From Isoetes taiwanensis (Eukaryota; Streptophyta; Lycopodiopsida; Isoetales; Isoetaceae): 64,000 bases of DNA. The stretch spans positions 2,452,001 through 2,516,000 of the forward strand of contig JAJEKV010000073.1 in NCBI GenBank assembly GCA_021234155.1, read 5' to 3'. The position numbers were made by a program, and so were the translations under genes. Under the pieces are notes generated by a model. That model worked only from the letters and a program-made list of their open reading frames with translations, did no database searches and was not told where the DNA came from. Below are positions 11,201 to 20,750 of the stretch, piece after piece (the stretch's first letter is position 1; every line of letters starts with the position of its first letter).

Positions 11201-11674
11201 CACCCACCAATAGGGAACGGAGTCGGGTTTAGACCGTCGTGAGACATGTTAGTTTTACCTTCGATGCAATCGCGGCCGCAATAGTAATCCAACTTAGTAC
11301 GAGAGGAACCGCTGATTCGCATACTTGGTCATTGGCGCTTTGGTTGAAAAGCCGTGGGCGGGGCTACCATGCGTAGGATTATGACCGGAACGCTTCTAAG
11401 TCAGAATCCATGCTAGATGCGGCACTCTTTACCTCCCTGGGCCAGACCCGACTATTGTTAGGGGTGCCTTGTGTGCCCCCGAGAGCCCGTGTCGAGGGAT
11501 GCCTCCTCGCCCCGAAGAGGATGAGGGGGGTCGCCAGGGGGATAATTCCAAACGACACGGGAGATAGATCCTATATGCACGACTTTAAACTAAGACGGGT
11601 ACGCGGCGCGCTAAGAGTAGCCTTGCCGCTACGATCCGTTGAGGTTCGGCCTCTTGTCTTTGCGATTTGTCCCT
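8235..11674 (+). rRNA. 26S (large-subunit) rRNA, near full length, probably pseudogene or error-laden
   Basis: It starts at GAGACCTCAAATCAGGCAAG and the hallmark GCTGAGTTTAAGCATATCA. Other universal blocks appear in order: AAGCGGAGGAAAAGAAACCA, TACCGCGAGGGAAAGGTGAA, AACTATGACTCTCTTTAAGG, the GGATAACCGGCTTGTGGC peptidyl-transferase region (about 11088), and TAGTACGAGAGGAACCG near 11296. Length is about normal. Oddities: a roughly 57-bp tandem duplication at 10609-10722 (GGAAAAATCAGCGGGAAAGA twice) and disagreements with the conserved core often at positions expected to be CAG/CTG (for example GTCGTAAAAGTTACC where GTCAGAAAAGTTACC is expected). Either a decayed rDNA copy or unpolished sequence. 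Confidence 0.85.
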
Positions 11675-11985
11675 CTCCTCCCTAGCTATGTGGGGAGGGT
11701 TACGTCATGGCACTTGGTCATTTCTCCAAGTGCTAGGGAGGGTTGCAAGCCAACACTTCCTCCAAGCATGGCCGATCAAGTGGAGGAACCCAACACTTGG
11801 TCATTTTTTCTCCACCCGAGCTACGTGGGGAGGGTTACTCGTGGCACTTGGTCATTTTTTCTCCCCAAGTCCTGGGGAGGGTTGCAAGACACTGGCACTT
11901 AGAGGTTTCTTCTTCCAAGCCGCTGCCGAGGGGGGATTCCATGGAGCAACCAGACTTGGTGGTGTCGTGTCTTTGGCTTGGCTTG
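11675..11985. repeat. rDNA spacer-like subrepeats after 26S
   Basis: Immediately 3' of the 26S end, units of about 110-120 bp recur (CTANGTGGGGAGGGTTAC, then GGCACTTGGTCATTT and TCTCCCCAAG blocks) at about 11686, 11819 and 11866. The position suggests intergenic-spacer repeats. They run directly into a CACTA-like subterminal region. Confidence 0.6.
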
Positions 11986-12433
11986 CCAGAAAAGTGACAA
12001 AAACTCATTTGAGATTGACACAGTAGGTGCCAAAGAATTGCCAAAAAAGTGACAAAAATAGATATAAAATATGACACTATAGATGACACTAAATTGTCAA
12101 AAAACAACCTAAGATATGACAATATAGATGTCAAAGAATTGCCCGAAAAAGTGACAAAAAAATGCTATAAAGATGACAAATAGGGTGTCAAAAATTTGCC
12201 TAAAATATGACAATATAGATGTCAAAGAATTGCCCAGAAAAGTGACAAAAAAATGCTATAAAGATGACAAATGAGGTGTCAAAAAATTGCCAACAAAAGT
12301 GACAAAAAACTGACGATCTATCGTCACTAATTTTTGACATTTTTATAGTCACATTTTTGTCAGTTCTCTGAAAAATGCAGTAGTCTACAAAGTGACAAAA
12401 AAACTGACAATAAATGCCTATTCTCTTGTAGTG
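11986..12433 (-). mobile_element. CACTA-like transposon end with TGACAAA subterminal repeats
   Basis: The reverse complement of the right boundary reads CACTACAAGAGAATAGGC, a CACTA terminus. Inside it the sequence is a dense array of TGACAAAA/TTTGTCA motifs, including a duplicated block of about 92 bp (from about 12117 and 12209) built on GACAATATAGATGTCAAA. The matching opposite terminus is not found to the left, where the array meets rDNA spacer, so the element is truncated or chimeric. The end lies within what looks like the proline-rich gene's downstream coding sequence. Confidence 0.7.
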
Positions 12434-12915
12434 GGTGCTTTCCCTCTCTTTGGGAAAAAGTAATCGAGGTTGGTGACGTAATTGACCAGCTCCTGAAGTG
12501 TCGTAGAACACAGGAGTTGCATGGCGCTGACTGCTCCCACTTGTTGTAGTACCAATTAATGAAATGGATGAAGTTGGCGTGATTTGCCTCTGGGGAGGCA
12601 GCCTACGTGGACTATGGGAGACGTACTAAAATGAACTGGAGGAGGTAGTCTGAGCTCTATAGCCTGTGGTGGAGTAAAACGCATTGGTGGGGGCAAACGA
12701 CGTTCAGGAGCAGGGTGTGGTGGAGTAAATTGAACTGGTGGTGGAAGCCGAGGTGGTCGTGGTGGAGTAAACTGAACAGAGCTGGGGGTTTGAATATCGA
12801 AGGCAGAATTTTCGTGGCTACTTCCTGATGTCAGTTGAGGAGGTGTGAAAGTCATTGGAGGAGGAAGCCTGCGAACAGGAGAGGGAGGCTCTGCAGCTCT
12901 TCTCTCTCGAGCCAT
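12434..12915 (-). CDS. Proline-rich protein with LPPPxxFTPP repeats, divergent to methyltransferase
   Basis: The frame starts MARERRAAEPPSP at 12915 and carries about five repeats of the form RLPPPxxFTPP/FTPPxx over the first 100 residues. The open frame stops at 12556. In shifted frames the region to 12434 continues with protein-like sequence (FIHFINWYYNKWEQ, then LQELVNYVTNLDYFFPK), so the coding region probably extends further and has one or more indels. It then runs into the CACTA end at 12433, which may have interrupted it. It is transcribed away from the methyltransferase gene; the intervening region holds two palindrome clusters. I do not recognise the family. A low-complexity adaptor or DNA-binding partner is possible but unproven. 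Confidence 0.45.
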
Positions 12916-12938
12916 ACTCAGAAAGTTAGCGTCACACT

Positions 12939-13107
12939 GTATAAATTTATACGACAGAAGAGCAGACGGTATAAATTTATACAGAGATGGTATAAATTTA
13001 TACAGAGAAGGGAAACTTTGAGCGGCAGACTGTATAAATTTATACAGAGATGGTATAAATTTATACAGAGAAGGGCAACATAGAACAGAAACAGTATAAA
13101 TTTATAC
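12939..13107. repeat. Palindrome cluster 1, GTATAAATTTATAC x6
   Basis: Perfect copies of the self-complementary 14-mer start at 12939, 12969, 12990, 13032, 13053 and 13094. Spacers are 7-29 bp and share CAGAGATG and CAGAGAAGGG. The cluster lies just upstream of the start of the minus-strand proline-rich frame, in its presumed promoter. Confidence 0.95.
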
Positions 13108-13401
13108 GAAAACTCACAGACACTTGTATGGGAGACGTTATGGAGAACCGCTATACGGAACGACACTTAACAGAGGTACTTAAGCCCGGCGCCGGCCGAC
13201 CTATTTTCTATATACGCTGCTCGGAGTCGAAGCCGCTCGCGTTGCGCCTTATATACCCCCCCAATTTGCTTCTCCGAACATCTATAAGCGAATCCATATG
13301 GTCATGGCCACGTAAGTCTCTAATCCGTACTATTCTAGTTTCTCATCTCTTTTAATCTGTTGAGTCTAAGCTCCTTCTATATAAAAAATAGTTCTGGAAC
13401 G

Positions 13402-13568
13402 GTATAATTTTATACGCCTCGAGCACGAGCGGTATAAATTTATACCGTTGCAGAACACTCGTGGTATAAATTTATACGCCTCGAGCACGAGCGGTATAAA
13501 TTTATACCGCTCGTGCTCGAGGCGTATAAATTATACCGTTCCAAAACACTTTCGGTATAAATTTATAC
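13402..13568. repeat. Palindrome cluster 2, with a 73-bp nested palindrome
   Basis: Perfect GTATAAATTTATAC copies start at 13432, 13464, 13494 and 13555; one-base variants are at 13402 (GTATAATTTTATAC) and about 13524 (13-mer). The 13464-13536 stretch is palindromic as a whole: the 14-mer at 13494 is flanked by the 16-bp arm GCCTCGAGCACGAGCG and its exact complement, and then by the 14-mer again on each side. It lies upstream of the first recognisable methyltransferase exon. Confidence 0.9.
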
Positions 13569-13802
13569 AGAAGACAACATCCATGGTTTCTATTCTCGTA
13601 AAGTGTCGAGTGTCTAAAAAAATGTCCTGAACCTTAGTAGTTGAGTAATAATGTTGTGTTTTAAGGTCAAGTGACACAAATAAAGGGTTAAAATAGCGTG
13701 CACTTTAGGTCCTTTAAGCCACTTTTCTTACAGTTAGTGTCTAAAATAGTGGAGAAAAACTGTATTTTGGGTGTAAAAATGGGTTTTTTTGCGCCTTTTC
13801 AG

Positions 13803-16800
13803 CACCAAGATCAAGTTCACACAGAGAGGCCAATCATCAAAGGCAAACCCAGCAGAGCCACAAACATATGAACTCACAGACCAGACGTGGTACGTACACA
13901 GGGGAGCGAGAGAGCGCAAACCCACTGAGGCGTACCTTTATTTGTGTAATCAGTCAGGGATGGGAAAGTTTAAGTCGGATGATTACTACCCCGCCGGCGA
14001 AATGATAAGCCTCACTGCTACAGAAAATGAAGATGAGATTTTTATGAAGTGCTTAAATGACAACGGTGAAGTCTTCTATATTCTGAACAGCAGAATGCTT
14101 CATATAAGCATGTGCAAACCTAAAGACGTCCATGATTACATGGCGGAAAATTACAAGAATGGCTATGTAAGTTGGTCTTAGTGGCTTCACGTATAAATTT
14201 ATACCGTCAGCTTTCTAATTTACCCTGTATTACAGGACATAGTGGACATTTTGTCCTCAGTAATACTTTGTGAACAAGAAGAGGAAGAGGAGGAACTGGT
14301 GGTGACAAGAGGGAGGAGCAAGAGATCAGCATTGGTAACAGATACACAGCCTCCCACCAAAAAAAGGTCAAGAACCACAAAGGCCTTGACCATAGAGGAG
14401 TCAGCAGAAGCTCTCCAAAAGACTCCTGGGGCAGACATTGTTGTGCGGCCGTCAGATAAGTCAAGTGCTATTTTGAAGAGGGTTAATGAGACCAAACTCC
14501 TCAAGCAAACCATTTCATTGACACTGAGCACGATTAAGAGGCCACCAAAAAATGAAGATGGGGTCAGAGTGCTTCAGGTCTGAAAGCTGTACGCGGCACA
14601 TGTGGCTATCCTCAAGCAAAGAATGAGAAGGAATCCTCATGCCCATGTGTCGCCACTAATTGTGATGGTAGAGAGAAGTCAGTGCAACCAATTAAAAGAC
14701 TACAAAAAGGCAGATTTCGAAGATTACACCTATTATGTTCTTGGAGGCACACATAGTTATAAAGTAAGAAAAGAACTTTCAAAAGAAGAAAGCCGTAATG
14801 AAGTCTGGAAGAGTGTGGAAGCACATATATCTACGTGGGGGTGACAGACGAAGAAGCAAAGGTCATTTGCTACCACAATCTCGACAATGACTTCGTGATT
14901 AAAAATGAGCCCGGTAGACAAGATCCGCTTTTATGCAACCGAGAGTACGTGGAATTTAAACAAGTGCATGGAGAGGACTTCAAGAAGCAAAAGAACAAGC
15001 TCCAAGAGCTTCGAGAAGCTTGTGTCACGAAAGTGTCCCGCCATTTATTCGATAAGAAGCCTATAATGGCTGTAAAGCAGTACGACAATTACTTCCAGCT
15101 TGCCTTCCGAGATGGTCAAGTAAGTAAAACTTTTAATCATCTTTTAATGTGGAGGAACTGCGGCAAAGGGGATCGCTTAAAACTTATACCAACCTTGAAA
15201 GTAAGTTTCTGTGATAAATTTATATCGAGCCTTGGCACGGTGATAAATTATATCGAGTCAGCATAGAGATAATTTATACCGAGCCAAGGCACGGTCTAAA
15301 TTTATACCGTACCTTGGCTCGGTATAAATTTATACCGTGCCTTGGATCAGTATAAATTTATACCGTGCCAAGGCTTGGTATAAATTTATACAGTGCCAGG
15401 GCTTGTCTATAAATTTATACCGTGCCAAGGCTCGGTATAAATTTATACCAAGGCTCGGTATAAATTTATACCGAACCCTGCTTTCAAGGTTAGGCTTTCA
15501 AGTTACGCTACTCAACACTAAATTATTTGACTTCGAACATTAACAGGTTTGGGATCTTCAAGAATTTTTTTTTTGCATGTTCGAGGATGGTGAGCTTAAA
15601 GAACAAGCTAGCTCCACCGGAAAGAAACCAAAAAAAAAAATATTGAAGGAAAATAGATTAACATGAGCATTGTACCCTGGACTCAGTTACATGGTCTAAA
15701 AAGCAAAGAAATATCCGTACGTCTCCTGGAGAAGGTTGTGGCCAAGGAATTTACTCTGGATGAAATGGCCAAGGAAGCTAAGACGTAAGCCTTTTGTACT
15801 ATGTTCTTTATTCCTCACTTCATCCTACAACCTCTTTCCTTTTGCAGTCAGAAAAACATTGTCATCTGCCAGTCTGAACTAATGAAGCAACTAAACTTAG
15901 AAGACTGGGAGGAGTGCAAGCTTCTTTACCCAACTTGTACGACAGACAGTACAATCAGGGAGCATGCAGTTAACTTCAGCGGCTGGGTAAGTTTTGCACA
16001 AAACATGTTTTGTCTTTGTGCCTTTGTCTCACTGTTCTCTTACAAAACAAGAAGAAAGGGCTACCAGCAGGCTTTTTGAACCTGGTTCGTAGGGCCAAAG
16101 AGGAAAGGCAGAGACTTAAGGCCATTGAACAGGGAAAAGAAGTCGGCCCCAGCAGTTTTTACACTAGCTATGAAAGATTCACAATGTTTGATCAGGACTG
16201 CTTGTACAGGGTCATTCAGGGTGATTGCACTAAGCTGGGGACACTTTTGGACAAGCAAAATTTTCTTTGTGCATAGCAGATATTCCATACGGCTTCAAAA
16301 TTAAGGATAGCGCTTTCGACGATGAAGCCTTCATGCACGTGCAAGTCCGTGCTTTTTTGGACGGGCTAAAGGATGTTACAATATCTGCAAACTGGAGGGT
16401 TATCATTTTTCATTCAGACCTTCAAACGATGTCGGTGCTTAAACCTATGGGAGCGGTCTGTAACGCCGGCTTCGAAAACTGTGTTTGGTAAGCTTTACGT
16501 TCATTGCTTTTCTTTTTACTGTAACTCCACGGTATAAATTTATACAACAGTTGCCTTAGGGTATAAATTTATACGGCTGGAGCAACCGTGGTATAAATCT
16601 ATACAGCAAGGCAACCTTCGTATAAATTTATACAGCATGGCACCGTGGTATAAATTTATACAGCAAGGCAACCGTGGTATAAATTTATACCATCACACCA
16701 CTGGGCTTACTTATTTTTATTGTTTTCTTCCTATTAATTTTTTATTGCTGTATTGTTTGGCAGGCTAAAAACGAACGTCAAGGGACGTGGTGGTGGTCCG

Positions 16801-17411
16801 TGCTTAGTGAGCTGTTTTGAGCATTTCCATATGCAGAATGAGAAGATCCCTCCCTGCCCGGCTGTTCTGCAGAAGTTAAAAGACCCACAGAGACAAGGCG
16901 CTGTGGTGTCCCATTATCAGAAACCACAGAGGCTTAAATTAATAACTTAATACAGTGGTTTTCTCGCCCAGGCGATTGGATTTTGGATGCTTTTTCTGGA
17001 ATAGGCACCACAGCAATTTGCGCCCTTAAGCAGGGGCGCAATGTTGTCTCTGTCGACATAGACCTAGATAAAATAAGTTTCATCAGGACCAGGATAAGCT
17101 CTTGTGAATCCTTTCCTGATGAAAACGAGGAACTGGGAGGAAAGAACGGTGCTGGCGATGTTAAAGGCACTTACACAGAAATCCAGCTTCCTATTACAGG
17201 AAGAAAAGACGAGGAGGTGGAGTTTGTCAACCTGGAGCCTGTGGAGCCTTTGCCAGAGAAACCGCCTGCGCCAGTAGGATTGGAATCAGAAGTAGGCGTC
17301 TCTGCTGTTGTGTCCTCGCAAGAGCCAGATCCTAAGGGGTACGAGAGTCATGTGGACTGGGAAGAGCCGCCTCCCCACCTCCCGTATGAGTTTATACAGA
17401 CAGAATTATAA
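13803..17411 (+). CDS. ParB-like / N4-N6 DNA methyltransferase, multi-exon (copy 1)
   Basis: Exons inferred from GT-AG sites: 13803-14166, 14236-15119, 15547-15784, 15848-15986, 16052-16487, 16764-17411; an earlier start exon is not identified. About 900 residues. Exon 1 is unrecognised (YYPAGEMISLTATENEDEIF). Exon 2 has an acidic/basic linker, then a ParB/Srx-like stretch (YYVLGGTHSYKVRKELSKE, about 14730-14790). Exon 3 has an HTH-like helix (LLEKVVAKEFTLDEMAKEA). Exons 5-6 give a beta-order N4/N6 amino-methyltransferase (PF01555 type): VIQGDCTKLGTLLDK, motif IV ADIPYGF (DPPY variant) near 16285, then QWFSRPGDWILDAFSGIGTT (motif I) and GRNVVSVDID near 16970-17070. It would transfer methyl from SAM to adenine N6 or cytosine N4 of DNA. 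At least four frame breaks occur (TGA near 14581, and near 14832, 15663 and 16262), plus one near 16940. Copy 2 suggests the first is an indel, so either assembly error or early decay. Confidence 0.75.
14167..14235 (+). other. Intron 1 with one palindrome
   Basis: The GTAAGT donor at 14167 and the ATTACAG acceptor ending at 14235 join codons in phase 0. A perfect GTATAAATTTATAC lies at 14191-14204. Confidence 0.7.
15120..15546 (+). repeat. Intron 2 with palindrome cluster 3
   Basis: The donor GTAAGT at 15120 and acceptor TTAACAG ending at 15546 bound the intron. Perfect 14-mers start at 15322, 15350, 15378, 15435 and 15458; degenerate forms lie from 15211 to 15300 and at about 15407. Spacers are themselves related and partly mirror each other (CCGTGCCAAGGCTCGG and CCGAGCCAAGGCACGG forms), so the array contains overlapping hairpins. 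Confidence 0.85.
16488..16763 (+). repeat. Intron 5 with palindrome cluster 4
   Basis: The donor GTAAGC at 16488 and acceptor TTTGGCAG ending at 16763 bound the intron. Perfect GTATAAATTTATAC copies start at 16532, 16561, 16620, 16648 and 16677, with a one-base variant at 16591. Spacers share CAGCAAGGCAACCGTG. The two short introns at 15785-15847 and 15987-16051 contain none. Confidence 0.85.
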
Positions 17412-20400
17412 ACTACTTTCATTGTAAACTATGTGCTAAGAATTATAATATATTTTGCTGAAACTTTTTACACTCTTTGTCTTTCATATGTTTGATTTTA
17501 TTAGTACTTATATTAAGCTTGCAAAAAGACAAACTATATTTCCTTCTATTTTCAACAATAAGTACGTACTGAGTTTTCAAAACTAATGTCTCTCTCCTTA
17601 AAACAAGCATTTTTTTTTTTTGCCCTCTTTTAAAAATGAAAAGGCTTCAAAAATGTTACTGTTTTGGGGGTATTCCGAATGCTAATTGCTCAACAATCTA
17701 TTTTGCTCCCTATTTTGTCTTTTTTTTTCAAGTTTTCAATTTTTATAAAGGAATCTTTCAAATGCACTTCTTAAATAAGTGTGTTTCATTTTAAACCTTG
17801 TTCGCTGTCAAATTGAAGCTTTTCTCCAGCATGTTCAAAATCTTAAACCTGTAACCTGTTCTGCATTGTTTATTCCTAGAATACCATATGAAAATGCTGT
17901 GACAGGTGTTACAAGTGTAATTTTTTTTTCGGCAAATGCAATATCATGACATTTTTCCAAATAATATTATCTTTGTTAGCATTCTTGATGCCTGTGAGTA
18001 CCTTTCAACTTCAATTTGTTGGTATGCTTGTGCATGCATAGATAATAGAGCTCATGATTTATTGGCAGACTTAGACCCTTGCGTACCAGCAATCATATGC
18101 AGATTAACCTGTAAGTTATGTTGATCTCCAGGGTTCTTTGATATTCTGAGATATGATGTAATAAACCAGATTTGGCAATTGGGACTCGCCATGAAAGCAA
18201 TTGTACCTCAAAGAAGATAAGACCAGCCTCTTTCCCCAACGTATCTTCTTCCATAACATCCCCATTAATCATATTGCTGTCTTCAATCTGTCATCACATG
18301 ACCATTAGAATGTGTGCAAGTGTGAAAGAATTTTGAAACTTCTCAAGATAATCACTATGAGTGCATTCAGAGCTGAAAATAGATAGTCATATCACTCTGA
18401 GACAATCTGTTGTCTTTAAATACATTGCTCTCGGTTTTGAAAAGACAGACTTCATATTTCAAACAACCATTGTTTTTGGAAAACATCTCCATTTAAATTC
18501 TGAGATACTAAACAAGACGAAGATGACATCATGATTTCCAAGAATAATACACAAGGACCGGACATAAATCATCAAACTTCACCAGCACTACCTAGTTATC
18601 AATGTAAAATAGAGAGCCAAATACCCATGCCTTTGCAAAAGAACAAAAAGAGCAAACACTTTTACCAACAAAAATAACTTGGCACCTGTCATTTTGCTCA
18701 TGTTCCAGTGAGTTGGCAGAGCCATTTTTTCCTCCTTAGAATGGCAGTTTTCTTCACCAAAAGGATTTCCATTCTAAAAACGGTTAAACCTGGAAGCTGT
18801 TCTGCATTCTTCCTAAAACCTGGAGTACCATATGAAAATGCTGTGACAGGTATTACCTCTGTGTCTCCTTTTCAGTTTCTTCTGCTGTTAGATTATGTCC
18901 AACAACAGCAATACTTAGATCATCATATTTATACATTTTGATAAGGCAAGAAGATTTTTTGGGCATTTCATTGCTGTTCGATTAATTCTAGCTATGTTTA
19001 GAGATAAGTATGTCAATTATTTTGTTATACAAATCTGAATTATGAAATATGAATATGCTCTCTGTTTATGAGATCATAATTTATTTCTGAGATAAAAGCT
19101 GTGGACATTCTATATTCAGGTCTAATATTATCAGACCGTGGAAGAGCCAAGATTTTTGCTGACAAATCCAAAATTGTTATAGTCTTTGATTGTTATAGTC
19201 AGAGGTCCAAATTTCTGCGCAATTTAGGTAAGAAGGAAACGAAACAAAGTAATATATCTCCTCAAACCAGAGCTTGGACTTGTTTATTATAATCCAACCC
19301 AAATACCAATCTCGATAAAGAAAGCACTCGATGATACGGCTTTCTTGCGAAATTACAGGGATTACAATGTTGAGCCTAATTGAGAGAGATTTTGAGCACC
19401 GACATTTGGCAGAAGGTATGAATCCGCATGAAAAAGGCCAAGCTTCAAGATCCAAGTGCCGAACCAAAAGAAAATGAATCGACAAATTTGAATACCCTGC
19501 GAAGGTGAAGGGATCGATTGCCCCATCAAACAGCTCTTCCGGTAAGACAATTCCGCATATGAGTAAGCTATGCTGACCCTACGTATCGTTCGCGGCTTCT
19601 TCAGAGAAAAGTCCATGGGTATGATCTACACCGTCGGTCGGGCGTGGCAATCTGGCCTGGAAGGCAGCCACGTTGCACGGGAGCAATTTTATCAGGTCTA
19701 ATGGAATAAAACTTTGGCCCTCATCTTTTTGTCTAATAATTTATTGAGTTCTACTCGACTAGAATGAATGCCCCATTTCTTGCTTCAAATCTCCTTTTTT
19801 TTCTGAAATTTTGCATTCCAACAATCTTACACCCCATTATACTAAGCTATTTCCCATGCAATAACCTTTCCCATGTGCTATGTCGGTACATGTTCTACCC
19901 CTGTAATCCCTTCCGAAATGCTCTCTACATCCCATTTGTTTACTCTCTGTGTCAAACTTAGAGACGCAGTACGCCTAACCCCTCAGTCGTTCTCAAAAGA
20001 CTTCGTTTTCTACCGGATTCCTTTATTAACTTAAGCACCTACCATATCCTTCCATTGAAATTAATCGATCTCACTTTAATTCTAAGGTTAAAAGTCTTAG
20101 CATCTCTAGTGAGACCTTTTTTTTTCTAGTTTCATTACTGGCTTAGCTCATCTTTCCATATCTAACATGCTCCTTTGGACCACACTGTTGCTCTTGGCCA
20201 TACACGTCGGTCCAGTTGTGCATTATATGTGTAATATTATAACTGCAATTTCTATACTATGGCCACAAAATGGCAAAGGACAAATCACACCAATGGCATG
20301 GTGGTTGCTTTGGGCCCTCCCCGCCAACTTTCAACAACCCCTGCTCTGTCTAGGGGTGATAAAACCCCTTCAAACTTGCAAGATTAGGAAATGAGTGTCT

Positions 20401-20640
20401 TCAATGAAAGGATATGGATAATGTATTGTAATTGAACACTTCATGTTTTGCCCCTTTGTGAAATTCATTTGTTTAGGACAGACAAAGATATTACAATTGC
20501 TAGTCTTGGAGTATTGTAAGTTCAAATCCTGCATGTTCTTTCAAGATCTCAAGGATGTCCGAATTGAGATCTATTCGACCGAAAGCACAAAACTTCTTTT
20601 GCAAGCAGTTGATAAGAGAAATACTGTTGGGGGCAAGAAG
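17412..20640. other. Non-coding stretch with an internal direct repeat
   Basis: AT-rich, with many short unassigned frames. A block ending in ACCATATGAAAATGCTGTGA occurs at about 17882 and again at about 18830, each preceded by CTGTTCTGCATT, so a segment of about 60 bp is duplicated. No gene family is recognised. The first 200 bp are presumably the methyltransferase 3' end region. Confidence 0.45.
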
Positions 20641-20750
20641 GTCGCCGCGATAAATTTCTTGTATATATTAGACATCATTCTACTCTTTTAGTATCTATCT
20701 CTATATTTTACAAGAAATTTATCGCGGCGGCCTTGGCCGCCGCGAACATT
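20630..20750. repeat. GC-rich hairpin pair
   Basis: CGCGGCGGCCTTGGCCGCCG (20723 onward) forms a hairpin in AT-rich surroundings, flanked by ACAAGAAATTTAT on the left and GAACATTTCTC on the right. A partner in reverse orientation ends at about 20660 (GCCGCGATAAATTTCTTGTA); its other half is altered here but intact in copy 2 (47822-47869). A related unit lies at 22461-22500. The ACAAGAAATTTAT flank resembles CACTA-type termini, but no clear CACTA end or TSD is seen. Confidence 0.6.

Noticed and set aside
7842-11685. Many ORFs on both strands
   Set aside because: They lie within 5.8S/ITS2/26S rRNA, whose conserved blocks explain the sequence.
11410-12026. ORFs rich in WGGL/HFF stretches
   Set aside because: They read through the 26S tail and spacer subrepeats and change with the repeat unit.
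12939-16690. Regularly spaced palindromes considered as a CRISPR array
   Set aside because: Spacers are variable in length and mutually related, the repeat is a 14-bp perfect palindrome, clusters lie in introns, and no cas-like genes occur; the genome is eukaryotic.
13803-17411. Bacterial contamination as source of the methyltransferase
   Set aside because: Several GT-AG introns interrupt the conserved domains and plant-type genes and repeats are contiguous in both copies.
20490-20540. tRNA-like B box (AAGTTCAAATCC)
   Set aside because: No A box at proper distance, no acceptor stem or anticodon arm could be folded.
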